Notes: generated by a model from the letters alone, not told the origin. DNA of 64,000 nucleotides from Oscillospiraceae bacterium (GCA_017501695.1 JAFVWL010000005.1:62001-126000), one strand, 5' to 3'. Positions 25,193-33,679 are shown, counted from the first letter of the stretch. A program made the numbers and translations.

Positions 25193-25738
25193 ATGAAGAT
25201 TTGGAAGAAAAACCTGGTGGCCGCGGCGATCCTGGTGACGGTCTGCGGCGGGATCTACATCAACTGGCTTTACAGCGAGGACCAGGCCACCATGGACCTG
25301 ACCCAAACCCTGAATACGGAAAAGCTGCTGGCCCCGGATCTGCTGGTCATGGGCGGGACCGAGGACCTGACCGGGGAGGACCCGGCCAATACGGTTAAGG
25401 ATTATTTTGCCGCGGTCCGTCTTTCCCGGCAGGAAGCCCGGGACAGTGCCCTGTCCCTGATCCAGGAAGCCATGTCCTACGACAGTGACAATTCCGGCTC
25501 CAATGCCCAATTGGAGCAGATCGTCCAGACCGCCCTGACGGAAGCTCAGATCGAAAGCCTGGTTATCGCCAAGGGGTACACGGACTGTGTAGCTTACATC
25601 AGTGAGAAGGGAATCTCCGTAGCCGTAGCCGCCCCGGAGGGAGGCCTGCAGGAAGCGGATGTGGCTGTCATCGCGGATATCATTATGAGCCAATCGGAAT
25701 TTGATCTCAGTGAAATCTATGTGATTCCCGTTATGTGA
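25193..25738 (+). CDS. spoIIIAH: Stage III sporulation protein AH
   Basis: SpoIIIAH is the mother-cell partner of forespore SpoIIQ in the feeding-tube channel. The 181-residue product has an N-terminal membrane helix (KNLVAAAILVTVCGGIYINW, about 6-25) and an extracytoplasmic ring domain containing ARDSALSLIQEAM and the DCVAYISEKGISV strand pair. The ATG at 25193 is chosen for its GGAGGAG site; an in-frame ATG 18 bases earlier overlaps spoIIIAG. It is the last gene of the operon and is followed by a terminator. SpoIIQ is not in this window. Confidence 0.92.
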   Translation: MKIWKKNLVAAAILVTVCGGIYINWLYSEDQATMDLTQTLNTEKLLAPDLLVMGGTEDLTGEDPANTVKDYFAAVRLSRQEARDSALSLIQEAMSYDSDNSGSNAQLEQIVQTALTEAQIESLVIAKGYTDCVAYISEKGISVAVAAPEGGLQEADVAVIADIIMSQSEFDLSEIYVIPVM

Positions 25739-25742
25739 CCAT

Positions 25743-25775
25743 TGCCCCAAAGGAAATCCTTTGGGGTATTTTCTT
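25743..25775 (+). terminator. Intrinsic terminator of the spoIIIA operon
   Basis: CCCCAAAGGA (25745-25754) pairs perfectly with TCCTTTGGGG (25757-25766) around a two-base loop, followed by TATTTTCTTTT. Confidence 0.92.
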
Positions 25776-25792
25776 TTCTGCGCAGAAAACAG

Positions 25793-25820
25793 TTGTAATT
25801 TTCCGGATTTGTGGTACAAT
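25793..25820 (+). promoter_or_regulatory. Promoter of the asp23-nusB operon
   Basis: TTGTAA (25793-25798) and TACAAT (25815-25820) are 16 bases apart, 53 bases before the start codon of the asp23-like gene. Confidence 0.6.
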
Positions 25821-25872
25821 AAACAAAAGTATGTCGTGCCAAGGGCACGGCCAGTTATAGGAGGAATTTTCC

Positions 25873-26241
25873 ATGGCAGAGAATAAGCAGTACATCACCC
25901 AGCCCCAGATGGGCGGCAATGTGATGATTTCCGAGGATGTGATCTCCACCATCGTGGCCCTGGCAGTGGCCGATGTGGACGGTGTTGTGGGCCTCAGCGT
26001 CAAGCCCAACGCCGATGTGGCGGAGCTGGTCAGCAAGAAGGCCTGGGGCAAGAGCCTGAAGGTGGTCATCGGGGATGACGATGTGGTCTACGTGGACTGC
26101 AACCTGATTATTGGCTACGGCCAGAGCGTGGTCGCTGTGGCTAAGGCGGTGCAGGAATCCGTCACCGGTGCTCTGGAATCCATGGCCGGTGTCACCGTGG
26201 CTTCCGTCAATGTCAATGTCTGCGGCATCAACCGCAAGTAA
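25873..26241 (+). CDS. Asp23/Gls24 family envelope stress protein (YqhY-like)
   Basis: A 122-residue Asp23/Gls24-domain protein, orthologous by position to B. subtilis YqhY, which lies just upstream of nusB. Relatives are small cytoplasmic proteins associated with the membrane and with envelope stress or lipid metabolism. The domain is clear from ISEDVISTIVALAVADVDGVVGL, the VYVDCNLIIGYGQSV strand and the C-terminal VNVNVCGI. In many Firmicutes accB-accC precede it; here spoIIIAH does. An AGGAGG site precedes the ATG, and nusB follows 9 bases later. Confidence 0.93.
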   Translation: MAENKQYITQPQMGGNVMISEDVISTIVALAVADVDGVVGLSVKPNADVAELVSKKAWGKSLKVVIGDDDVVYVDCNLIIGYGQSVVAVAKAVQESVTGALESMAGVTVASVNVNVCGINRK

Positions 26242-26250
26242 GGGGAACTT

Positions 26251-26718
26251 ATGACCAGAGCCAACGCCAGAGAACTGGCGGTACATTTGATCTACGGCCG
26301 GAATTTCACCGGCGAGGAACCCCAGCAGGTGGTCAATATCCGGCTGGATAAGGAATATTACAGCCAGCTTTCCGATGAAAACCAGGTCTATGCCGAACGG
26401 CCCAGCCGCGCCCAGATGGCCTATCTGGACACGGTGGTCGGCGGTGTTGCCAACCGGGAGGAAGAACTGAACGCTCAGATCCAGAAGTTCTCCATTGGCT
26501 GGGATGTGAGCCGCATTTCCCGGCTGACCCGGTCCATTATGCAGCTTGCCATGTTCGAGATCCTCTATGTGGAGGACGTGCCCACGGGCGTCGCCATTTC
26601 CGAGGCTGTCCGCCTGGCGAAGATGTACGACGGCGACGATACCGGCGCTTTCGTCAACGGCATTCTGGGCACCTTCGCCCGGAGCCTGAACGCCCCTGCT
26701 GCCGAGGAAGCGGAATGA
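26251..26718 (+). CDS. nusB: Transcription antitermination factor NusB
   Basis: NusB binds boxA RNA with NusE (S10) and helps antitermination of rRNA operons. The 155-residue product begins TRANARELAVHLIYGRNF, a slightly divergent form of the usual RRxARExALQxLY, and has the conserved C-terminal half WDVSRISRLTRSIMQLAMFEILY with VPTGVAISEAVRLAKMY and FVNGILG. The position after the Asp23 gene and before xseA is conserved. The stop overlaps the next start by 4 bases. Confidence 0.93.
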   Translation: MTRANARELAVHLIYGRNFTGEEPQQVVNIRLDKEYYSQLSDENQVYAERPSRAQMAYLDTVVGGVANREEELNAQIQKFSIGWDVSRISRLTRSIMQLAMFEILYVEDVPTGVAISEAVRLAKMYDGDDTGAFVNGILGTFARSLNAPAAEEAE

Positions 26719-27638
26719 ACGTCATCGGCTTTGATACCAGCAATTATACCACCTCCATCGCCTGGTTCGACGGTACGGAGGGGATCAATTGCTCCAAACT
26801 GCTCCCTGTAAAGCAGGGAGAGCTTGGTCTGCGCCAGTCCGACGCAGTGTTTTCTCATACCAAAAGCCTGCCGGAGCTTTCCGGCAGGCTGTTTTCCCAT
26901 GTGGATCTTTCCGGCATCGGAGCCATCGGTGTCAGCACCCGGCCCAGGGCTGTGGAGGGCAGCTATATGCCCTGCTTCCTGGTGGGATATTCCCATGCCA
27001 AACTCCTGGCAGAAGGCCTCCAGGTGCCCCTGGTGGAGGTGTCCCATCAGCAGGGGCACGTGGCCGCCTGCCTGTGGAGCGCGGGACGGCTGGACCTGAT
27101 GGACAAGCCCCATCTGGCCTGGCATCTGTCCGGCGGTACCACGGAGCTGCTGCTGGTGGAGCCTGAGGGAAAAAATGTCCGGTGTACCAAAATCGGCGGC
27201 ACCACGGACATCTCCGCGGGCCAGCTTATTGACCGGACAGGCCAGCTCCTGGACCTGCCTTTCCCGGCAGGCAAGCATCTGGATGCCCTGAGTCAAAGTG
27301 CCCAGGGCAGGGAAGTGTTCAAGGTCAAATGTCCCGGCCTGGAGTTTTCTCTGTCCGGTGTTCAGAATAAGGTCCAGCAATTCCATGAGAAAAACGGCGA
27401 TCCGGCACAGACCGCCGCCTATGCCCTGCGGTGCGTGGGCAACGCGGTGCTTACCGCTTCCCGAAACGCCATGAAGGCCTATCCGGGGCTTGAGATCGTC
27501 TTTTCCGGAGGTGTAGCCTCCAATTCCATGCTGCGGCAGATAACGGCACCGCTGAAGCCGGTATTTGCCCAGCCCCAGTATTCCACGGACAACGCCATGG
27601 GCGTGGCGATTCTCGCCCACCGGCTTGGGGAGGGATAA
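26715..27638 (+). CDS. TsaD/Kae1-like (M22) paralogue
   Basis: A 307-residue member of the Kae1/TsaD (formerly M22 glycoprotease) family. True TsaD makes the N6-threonylcarbamoyl-adenosine of tRNAs with TsaB and TsaE. The protein shows the ASKHA start IGFDTSNYTTSIA, the metal motif HxxxH (H111 and H115 in SHQQGH), HLSGGTTELLL and FSGGVASNSMLR. It is some 30 residues shorter than typical TsaD, the usual HHxxGH box has a serine in front, and no tsaB or tsaE is nearby. It replaces folD in the common nusB-folD-xseA order. It may be a paralogue with a different role. Confidence 0.8.
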   Translation: MNVIGFDTSNYTTSIAWFDGTEGINCSKLLPVKQGELGLRQSDAVFSHTKSLPELSGRLFSHVDLSGIGAIGVSTRPRAVEGSYMPCFLVGYSHAKLLAEGLQVPLVEVSHQQGHVAACLWSAGRLDLMDKPHLAWHLSGGTTELLLVEPEGKNVRCTKIGGTTDISAGQLIDRTGQLLDLPFPAGKHLDALSQSAQGREVFKVKCPGLEFSLSGVQNKVQQFHEKNGDPAQTAAYALRCVGNAVLTASRNAMKAYPGLEIVFSGGVASNSMLRQITAPLKPVFAQPQYSTDNAMGVAILAHRLGEG

Positions 27639-27639
27639 T

Positions 27640-28848
27640 ATGGCCCAGCAGGTTCTGTCGGTGACCCAGATCAACGAATATATCCGGAGCAAAATGGATA
27701 GTGACGCCCTGCTTTCCAATCTTGCGGTCCGGGGTGAGATCAGCAACTACAAGCTCTATCCTTCCGGTCACCATTATTTTACCGTCAAGGACGAGGGTGC
27801 GGCGCTGCGGTGCGTCATGTTCAAGGGCAGCGCCCTGCGGCTCCGGTTTCGTCCGGAAAACGGCATGAAGGTCATTGTCATGGGCAAGGTCTCCGTGTTC
27901 CCCCGGGATGGCGCTTATCAGTTATACGCTACCGCTATGGCCCTGGACGGCATCGGCGACCTCCACGCGGCCTTTGAGCAGCTCAAGAAGAAGCTGGCTG
28001 CCCAGGGCCTTTTCGACCCGGCCCACAAACAGCCCCTTCCCAAATATCCCGGCACCATCGGCATCATCACCAGCGCCGCCGGTGCCGCAGTCCACGATAT
28101 GCTGCGGATTTTGCGCAAGCGCTACCCTCTGACGAAGGTCCGGCTTCTGCCGGTCCGGGTCCAGGGCGTGGAGGCTCCCGCCGAGATCGCCGCGGCCATC
28201 GGCTATGCCAACCACCACCGGCTGGCGGATCTGCTGATCGTAGGCCGGGGCGGCGGCTCCATTGAAGACCTGTGGGCCTTTAATGACGAGCGGGTGGCCT
28301 ATGCCATTTACAATTCCAAAATCCCCGTGATCTCCGCCGTGGGCCATGAGCCGGATGTGACCATTTCCGACTATGTGGCAGATTTGCGGGCGGCAACGCC
28401 CTCCAACGCGGCGGAGCTGGCGGTGCCGGATCAGGATGCCCTGCGGCAGAATCTGGATGCTATGGCAGCGGCCATGGCCAACGCCCTGACCCGTCAGCTC
28501 CGGTCCGCCCGGAAGCATTATGAGATGCTGTCCGCCAGTCCAGCCCTGCGGTCCCCCAGGGGTTATCTGAATCAGAAGCGTGCCGATCTGGAGCTGATGA
28601 AGAACCGGCTCCTTGGAGCCCAGCAGCAGAATGTGGCGAAAAAGAAGCAGCGTTATATTATGGCGGTTTCCAAGCTGGATGCCATGAGCCCCCTGAAGGT
28701 CCTGACCCGGGGCTACGCCATGGCTCAGACCGGGGAGGGTACCGTGATCCGGTCCGTGACCCAGGTCACACCGGGTCAGCAGATCCGGGTCGCCGTCAGC
28801 GACGGCACCATCGATGCCACCGTGATTGCCGGAAAGGAGAATGGATAA
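27640..28848 (+). CDS. xseA: Exodeoxyribonuclease VII large subunit
   Basis: Catalytic subunit of exonuclease VII, which degrades single-stranded DNA to short oligonucleotides. With the ATG at 27640 the product is 402 residues, starting VLSVTQINEYIRSKMDSD as family members do, with an OB fold (ISNYKLYPSGHHYFTVKDE). Core motifs are IGIITSAAGAAVHDML, RGGGSIEDLWAFNDE, and SAVGHEPDVTISDYVADLRAATPSNAAEL, followed by a coiled coil. The start lies within the end of the previous gene (ATA-ATG). The stop overlaps xseB as TAATG. Confidence 0.95.
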   Translation: MAQQVLSVTQINEYIRSKMDSDALLSNLAVRGEISNYKLYPSGHHYFTVKDEGAALRCVMFKGSALRLRFRPENGMKVIVMGKVSVFPRDGAYQLYATAMALDGIGDLHAAFEQLKKKLAAQGLFDPAHKQPLPKYPGTIGIITSAAGAAVHDMLRILRKRYPLTKVRLLPVRVQGVEAPAEIAAAIGYANHHRLADLLIVGRGGGSIEDLWAFNDERVAYAIYNSKIPVISAVGHEPDVTISDYVADLRAATPSNAAELAVPDQDALRQNLDAMAAAMANALTRQLRSARKHYEMLSASPALRSPRGYLNQKRADLELMKNRLLGAQQQNVAKKKQRYIMAVSKLDAMSPLKVLTRGYAMAQTGEGTVIRSVTQVTPGQQIRVAVSDGTIDATVIAGKENG

Positions 28849-29081
28849 TGAACGAGCGGAATACTACCTTTGAACAGAATATGCAGCGTCTGGAACAGAT
28901 CGTCCGGGCCATGGAGCGGGGAGATGTTCCTCTGGAGGAAAGCCTGAAGCTCTTCCAGGAGGGCACGGACCTGGTCCAGAAATGCGGAAAGCTCCTGGAC
29001 GAAGCGGAGCTGCAGGTGAAGCGAATCATGACCGCCCCCGACGGCACCCCGGTGGAGGAGGATTTTGGCGATGACGCATGA
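28848..29081 (+). CDS. xseB: Exodeoxyribonuclease VII small subunit
   Basis: The 77-residue small subunit of exonuclease VII binds the coiled coil of XseA. The family pattern is clear: FEQNMQRLEQIVRAMERGDVPLEESLKLFQEG, two helices, then LVQKCGKLLDEAELQVKRI. Start and stop overlap the flanking genes, so translation is coupled with xseA and ispA. Confidence 0.95.
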   Translation: MNERNTTFEQNMQRLEQIVRAMERGDVPLEESLKLFQEGTDLVQKCGKLLDEAELQVKRIMTAPDGTPVEEDFGDDA

Positions 29082-29946
29082 GGAAATGACCCGGCAATAC
29101 CGGGAATATATTCAGGAGTATCTGGGCGATTTTTACCGGGAGCTTCACGGCGAGCCCCAGAAGCAGCTTTTTGAAGCCATGGAGTACAGTCTGCTGGCCG
29201 GTGGTAAGCGGCTTCGTCCCGTGTTTGCCTTTGAATTCTGCCGGATGTGCGGTAAGGACTGGCACGCCGCGGCTCCTTTTGCCGCCGCGGTGGAGATGAT
29301 CCATACCTACAGCCTGATCCACGACGATCTGCCCAGCATGGACAATGACGATTTCCGCCGGGGCAGACCCACCAACCACAAGGTCTACGGCGAAGCCATG
29401 GCTATCCTGGCCGGCGATGCTTTGCTGACGGATGCCTTCATGGTGGCCGGCAGTGCTGTGCTGGAGAAGCCGGAGGATATGGGCTTCGCCATAAGTCTTC
29501 TTGCGCACTGTGCCGGTTCCATGGGCATGGTGGGCGGTCAGGTGCTGGATATCCTCAGCGAGGAGCGGACCCTGACGGAGCAGGAGGTCATTGACATCCA
29601 GTCCCGGAAGACCGGAGCCCTGATCAACGCGGCCTGTGTGCTGGGCACCGTCGCCGGCGGCGGCACTGAGGAACAGCTTGAGGCCGCGGGCCGGTTCGCC
29701 GGGGCCCTGGGCCTGGCTTTCCAGATCCGGGACGATATGCTGGATGTCATCGGCAACGCGGAGGAGCTGGGCAAATCCGTGGGCACCGATGTGTCGAAAA
29801 ATACCTTTGTCCGGCTCTACGGCCTGGAAAAGTGTGAGGAATTGGTTCAGCGGTACACCCGTGTTGCCATCGAAGCCCTGGATATTTTTGAGGACAATAC
29901 ATACATGATCGCCCTGGCCAAAAGCCTGACGGACCGAACTGTATAA
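29071..29946 (+). CDS. ispA: Polyprenyl synthetase, farnesyl diphosphate synthase type
   Basis: Prenyltransferase that condenses isopentenyl diphosphate with allylic diphosphates, supplying isoprenoid precursors for undecaprenol and quinones. The 291-residue enzyme has the first aspartate-rich motif in HDDLPSMDNDDFRRG, the GGKRLRP substrate loop near 45-51, and the second motif in QIRDDMLD. The inserted two residues between the aspartates of the first motif are typical of bacterial FPP synthases. I use the ATG at 29071 with GGAGGAGG 9 bases upstream; a TTG 6 bases earlier is weaker. dxs, usually next in this operon, is absent. Confidence 0.92.
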   Translation: MTHEEMTRQYREYIQEYLGDFYRELHGEPQKQLFEAMEYSLLAGGKRLRPVFAFEFCRMCGKDWHAAAPFAAAVEMIHTYSLIHDDLPSMDNDDFRRGRPTNHKVYGEAMAILAGDALLTDAFMVAGSAVLEKPEDMGFAISLLAHCAGSMGMVGGQVLDILSEERTLTEQEVIDIQSRKTGALINAACVLGTVAGGGTEEQLEAAGRFAGALGLAFQIRDDMLDVIGNAEELGKSVGTDVSKNTFVRLYGLEKCEELVQRYTRVAIEALDIFEDNTYMIALAKSLTDRTV

Positions 29947-30035
29947 AGTTAAGTACTTGTGGGGTAAGGTCAGGACTCTGAATAATACCTGCCGATCATT
30001 GAGTGGTAACAGTATAACATACTCAGGTAACGAAA

Positions 30036-30196
30036 ATGTCATTCCGAGGGCACACCGTGCCCGTGGGAATCTCCTGGTTGAATTTTAGACAATTTATCAT
30101 CTTATGTTCATTGTAAATGTTCGATGTTAATTGGTAATCTGATTCCATATGTCGGTAGTGGAGATTACCACGTCGCTTCGCTCCTCGCAATGACAT
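30036..30196. repeat. Composite palindromic intergenic repeat, copy 1
   Basis: A 161-base element bounded by ATGTCATT and its exact complement AATGACAT. Each end is itself a hairpin following the pattern GTCATT(S)CGAG - GC-rich stem-loop - GTGG(N)AATC: left arm 30036-30074 with stem GGGCAC/GTGCCC, right arm about 30159-30196. The AT-rich centre separates the arms. Two related elements occur at 49174 and 58010. Confidence 0.75.
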
Positions 30197-30254
30197 GATG
30201 ATCGGTGGCCTGGCTCGTGTATCCTTTCTTGTTTCATAACAGAGTTATTAATGC

Positions 30255-30290
30255 AAAAGAAACCCTCCCCGGTCGGATTGACCGGGGAGG
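30255..30290 (-). terminator. Terminator of the zinc-ribbon/TPM/SPFH operon
   Basis: CCTCCCCGGT (30264-30273) and ACCGGGGAGG (30281-30290) pair perfectly. On the minus strand the hairpin is followed by TTTCTTTTG. Confidence 0.85.
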
Positions 30291-30298
30291 TTTGTCAT

Positions 30299-31615
30299 TT
30301 ACTGGGCGTCGTTGCGGTCGAAGCGGTCGCCGCACTCGGGGCAGAATCTGGGGGGATTCATGGGGTCCTCGGGTTCCCAGCCGCACTTGTCGCAGCGGTA
30401 CTTGGGAGCGGCCTCAGGCTTTTTCGCGCCGCATTCGGGGCAGAACGTGCCCTTGTTGACGCTGCCGCAGGCACAGGTCCAGGTGTCGGACTGAGGCTTC
30501 TTGGCGCCGCATTCCGTACAGAAATTGCCGGTGTTCACCTGGCCGCAGCCGCAGGTCCAGCCATTGGCGGCGGGAGCGGCGGGAGCCGCGCGAGCGGGGG
30601 AGGGAGTCTGCTGACCCATCTGGTAAAGCTGGTTGGCGTTAAGGCCGCCGGCGGTCTGGGCCATGTTCATGCCCATAAAGCCCATCATAGCGCCGTTTTC
30701 ATTGGCGGCGGCAGCCTGCATGGCAGCGGCCTGGGCCTGGACCATATGGGCCGCGGCCATGTTGGGATTGCGGAAGACCGCGGACTTCTGCAGCTCCTTG
30801 ATGGTGGCCTCGTCCTCGGGGGAGGCGGTGATGGAATTGACACCCACGGAGACGATGGACACGCCCCGCAGGCCGCTCCATTTTTCCGTCAGGGCAGCGT
30901 CCATGGCCTGGGCCATTTCGGCGGTGTGGCCGGGAAGGGCGGAGTAACGGATGCCCATGGCGGAGATTCGGGCGAAGGCGGGCTGCAGGCAGGTCAGGAA
31001 CTCGGCCTTGAGCTGGCTGTCAAACTGATCCCGGCGGTATACGGAGGCCACGTTGCCGCAGACGTTCTTATAGAACAGCATGGGGTCCGTGATCTTGTAG
31101 GAATATTCGCCGTTGCAGCGGACGGAGATATCCATGTCCAGGCCGATGTTCTGATCCACAACCCGGAAGGGCACGGGGCTGGGGGTGCCGTACTTATTGC
31201 CCATGATCTCCTTGATGTTGAAGAAGTAGACCCGCTGGTCCTTGGCCTCGTCACCGCCGAAGGTGAACCGGCGCTTGAAGGTCTCCCAGCTTCCCAGCAG
31301 GCCCTTGCCCAGGCCGCCATAGAAGCAGGAGGGCTCGGAAGAGGAATCCCAGGTAAATTCACCGGCTTCCGCCGCGAATTCCACGATCTGGCCCTGCTCC
31401 ACGATCATCATGGCCTGGCCCTCGTTGACGGCGATGACGGCGCCGTTGGTGATGACATTCTCAGAGCCCTTGGTGTTGCTTGACTTGCCGCTGACCCGCT
31501 TGGCACCTTTGGCCACCAGCACATCGTCGCTCATGCTGTCGCAGTAAAAATACTCTCTCCACTGGTCACCCAGGGTGGTGGACAGGGAACCCAGTGCTGC
31601 TTTGATAAGACCCAT
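30299..31615 (-). CDS. SPFH-domain protein with C-terminal zinc ribbons (YdjI-like)
   Basis: A 438-residue protein with an SPFH (stomatin/flotillin-like) domain in the first 300 residues, then an Ala/Gln/Met-rich helical stretch and three zinc ribbons at the C-terminus. These read WTCGCG...FCTECG, WTCACG...FCPECG and YRCDKCGW...FCPECG. SPFH proteins scaffold membrane domains. The domain arrangement matches B. subtilis YdjI, which with YdjG and YdjH recruits PspA to the membrane. The start has an AAGGAG site. It is the last gene of a three-gene minus-strand group, 110 bases after the TPM gene. Confidence 0.88.
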   Translation of the reverse strand: MGLIKAALGSLSTTLGDQWREYFYCDSMSDDVLVAKGAKRVSGKSSNTKGSENVITNGAVIAVNEGQAMMIVEQGQIVEFAAEAGEFTWDSSSEPSCFYGGLGKGLLGSWETFKRRFTFGGDEAKDQRVYFFNIKEIMGNKYGTPSPVPFRVVDQNIGLDMDISVRCNGEYSYKITDPMLFYKNVCGNVASVYRRDQFDSQLKAEFLTCLQPAFARISAMGIRYSALPGHTAEMAQAMDAALTEKWSGLRGVSIVSVGVNSITASPEDEATIKELQKSAVFRNPNMAAAHMVQAQAAAMQAAAANENGAMMGFMGMNMAQTAGGLNANQLYQMGQQTPSPARAAPAAPAANGWTCGCGQVNTGNFCTECGAKKPQSDTWTCACGSVNKGTFCPECGAKKPEAAPKYRCDKCGWEPEDPMNPPRFCPECGDRFDRNDAQ

Positions 31616-31725
31616 AATTCATTTCTCCTTATGTATAATGTTGATGATTCAAATATAGAATGGTATATCAACCAATAGGGAAGCTCCGACGGAGTCGGCA
31701 AGAGCGGATTAGAAGTTTCCCTCAA

Positions 31726-32586
31726 TCAAAAGCCGCCGCTGCGTCCGCCGTGGCTGCGGCCCATGGAGCTGCTGTGGGTGGAGCTGCCGCCGCCACCGGA
31801 ATTGGACTTGGGCCGGGGTGTCTTGGTGACCCGGCTGTAAAGGAAGATGTCCTGAACCCGCCGGAGCTGGTAGCTGCCGCTGACCAGATAGGACCCGGCA
31901 GTCCGCTGGGCCCGGGCGGTGTTCATCTGGCCCCGCATGATCAGGATCGCGATGCCGCCCACCGCAGCGCCTATCAGCAGAGCCACGGCAACGATGCGGA
32001 TATAATCCATGGCACCGGGCTCCGGATCGTAATAGACCACATTGTCCCGGTCCGCCGGGTCGATGTAGCCGGGGCCGTCACCGCCCTGATTGGGCCGGCC
32101 ATCGATGGGGGAGCCGTCCTTGTAAGCCTGGAAGAATTCCGGAAGCCGGTCCAGATAGGTATCGAAGGCCTCGTAGAACCGGTTGCTGCCCAGATCGGAA
32201 CGGATATAGCCGAAGAGCTCCTCAATGCCGTAATCCGTCAGGGCGTAGATGGCGTCGCCGCAGGTGGAAATGGCCCAGCGCCGGTCCTCCATGGACAGCA
32301 GGAACAGCACACCGCTGTAATCCGGGCCGATTCCGTAGCCGTTTTCGTCGTAGTAGTCGTCGGCATAGGTGGTCACATCGGTGCCCTCTGTGTCATAGGC
32401 CGTGACGATGACCACGTCCATGCCGTACTGATCGGCAATGGCCTGGGCTTTTGCTTCCAGGGAAGCCTTTTGGTCCTGGGTCAGCAGGTCCGCCCGGTCC
32501 ACGATCTTAGGCCCCGCCGCCAGCACCGGCACCGCCAGTGCCGCCACCAGTATCAGGCACAGGAATAAGGAAGTGATTTTTTTCAT
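31726..32586 (-). CDS. TPM-domain membrane protein (YdjH-like)
   Basis: A 286-residue exported protein with a signal peptide (KKITSLFLCLILVAALAVPVLA), a TPM domain (from KIVDRADLLTQDQKASLEAKA through VVIVTAYDTEGTDVTTYADDYYD), a single membrane helix around 206-228 (IVAVALLIGAAVGGIAILI) and a cytoplasmic Ser/Gly-rich tail ending SHGGRSGGF. The TPM domain of relatives is extracytoplasmic. The order zinc-ribbon, TPM, SPFH matches B. subtilis ydjG-ydjH-ydjI. I choose the ATG at 32586 because AAGGAGG lies 8 bases upstream; GTG at 32595 would be too close. Confidence 0.88.
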   Translation of the reverse strand: MKKITSLFLCLILVAALAVPVLAAGPKIVDRADLLTQDQKASLEAKAQAIADQYGMDVVIVTAYDTEGTDVTTYADDYYDENGYGIGPDYSGVLFLLSMEDRRWAISTCGDAIYALTDYGIEELFGYIRSDLGSNRFYEAFDTYLDRLPEFFQAYKDGSPIDGRPNQGGDGPGYIDPADRDNVVYYDPEPGAMDYIRIVAVALLIGAAVGGIAILIMRGQMNTARAQRTAGSYLVSGSYQLRRVQDIFLYSRVTKTPRPKSNSGGGGSSTHSSSMGRSHGGRSGGF

Positions 32587-32599
32587 TCCGGCCACCTCC

Positions 32600-33679
32600 T
32601 TACAGCATCATCCACTGGATGAGGGCTGCCACAGCGGACACCGCGGCGGTAATGCCGCCGAACCAGGCCCAGCTCCGCTGGGGGCAGATGGGGAAGGTGC
32701 CGGTCATTTTTCCGGTCTGACCGTTCATGGCGAAAAGGTAATTCTTGCCGCCGTATTGGGTATGGAGCATCCACACAGGCAAAAGTACGTATTTCGATTT
32801 TCCTTGATGGACGTTGATGTTCTTCACCGTGGGAATGTGGGTGGCGTAGCCCACCAGGGTGGGGGCAATCAGCTCCTCCAGGGACGCGCTGACCCGCTGG
32901 CGGACCCGGTCGTGGCCTGTCTCCGCCTCCACATCATATTTGTCCGCGAAGAAGCCGGAAAGATAGGCCGTATCAAAATCCACCAGGGCGGAAAAATCGT
33001 AGGGCTCAATGGATTCCATAACGGCGTCGTCCATCTTGGAGGAGCCGTCCATGGGAATGTTCTGGAATTTGGCATCGGCGGCACGGGTCACCAGGAAGTA
33101 CTCGGTCCGGGTATAGACGTAATCCGGAGTGGACCAGTGGTGGACCCGGGTGGCCTGATAGCGGCCGTCGAAGCCGCTGTCGCATTCGTACAGCCAGAAG
33201 GGGACATAGATGCCGGTGATTTTTTCCAGCCGGTGGTTGGCGGTGAAATCCCTGGGCAGCAGGGGTTTGCCCTTGCACAGCTCCAAAAAAGCCTTGGTGG
33301 CATCCTCTTTGGAGGTTCGGAAGGGGATCACCGCGTCGGGCCGGATGCCGCCGGACAGCCGTCCCGGAAGGATCGTGGGATTGCCGCAGAAGGGGCAGAA
33401 GGTCGCTGCCGTATTGGCATCCGTCACCAGCTCACCGCCGCAGGAGGAACAGGTGTAGGTTTTGACCGTGTCCTGTTCGGTCTGGGACCACTGGGTTTGG
33501 TTTTCCGCTTCCCAATGCTCGGCGGCATCGGCAGTTTCCTCGTTGAAGGCCTGGACAGCATCCAGTTCAAAGGTGTTGTCGCAGTACTCACAGGTCATTT
33601 TCTGGACATCCTGTCCGAACCGCAGCCCGGCGCCGCAGCAGGGACATTTGTATTCCATAACGGTATCTGCTGAGATCAT
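32600..33679 (-). CDS. Zinc-ribbon membrane protein (YdjG-like)
   Basis: A 359-residue protein with two N-terminal zinc ribbons (YKCPCCGAGL...CEYCDNTF and YTCSSCGGEL...FCPFCGNP), a large central domain of unknown fold with FTANHRLEKITGIYVPFWLYEC, and one membrane helix at the extreme C-terminus (SWAWFGGITAAVSAVAALIQWMML). It corresponds to B. subtilis YdjG by domain type and by order with the TPM and SPFH genes downstream. The start ATG has AAAGGAGG 7 bases upstream. As first gene of the trio it presumably carries the promoter in the 150 bases before it. Confidence 0.82.
   Translation of the reverse strand: MISADTVMEYKCPCCGAGLRFGQDVQKMTCEYCDNTFELDAVQAFNEETADAAEHWEAENQTQWSQTEQDTVKTYTCSSCGGELVTDANTAATFCPFCGNPTILPGRLSGGIRPDAVIPFRTSKEDATKAFLELCKGKPLLPRDFTANHRLEKITGIYVPFWLYECDSGFDGRYQATRVHHWSTPDYVYTRTEYFLVTRAADAKFQNIPMDGSSKMDDAVMESIEPYDFSALVDFDTAYLSGFFADKYDVEAETGHDRVRQRVSASLEELIAPTLVGYATHIPTVKNINVHQGKSKYVLLPVWMLHTQYGGKNYLFAMNGQTGKMTGTFPICPQRSWAWFGGITAAVSAVAALIQWMML

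Larger units (their letters stand above)
29947..30298. other. Gene-free stretch with palindromic repeat and terminator
   Basis: This 352-base gap after ispA holds one composite palindromic repeat (30036-30196) and the terminator of the minus-strand SPFH gene (about 30255-30290). I see no supported small gene. Confidence 0.6.

Noticed and set aside
29947..30298. CRISPR-like repeats
   Set aside because: The repeats are facing palindromes with different inner sequences and only two arms, without regular spacers.
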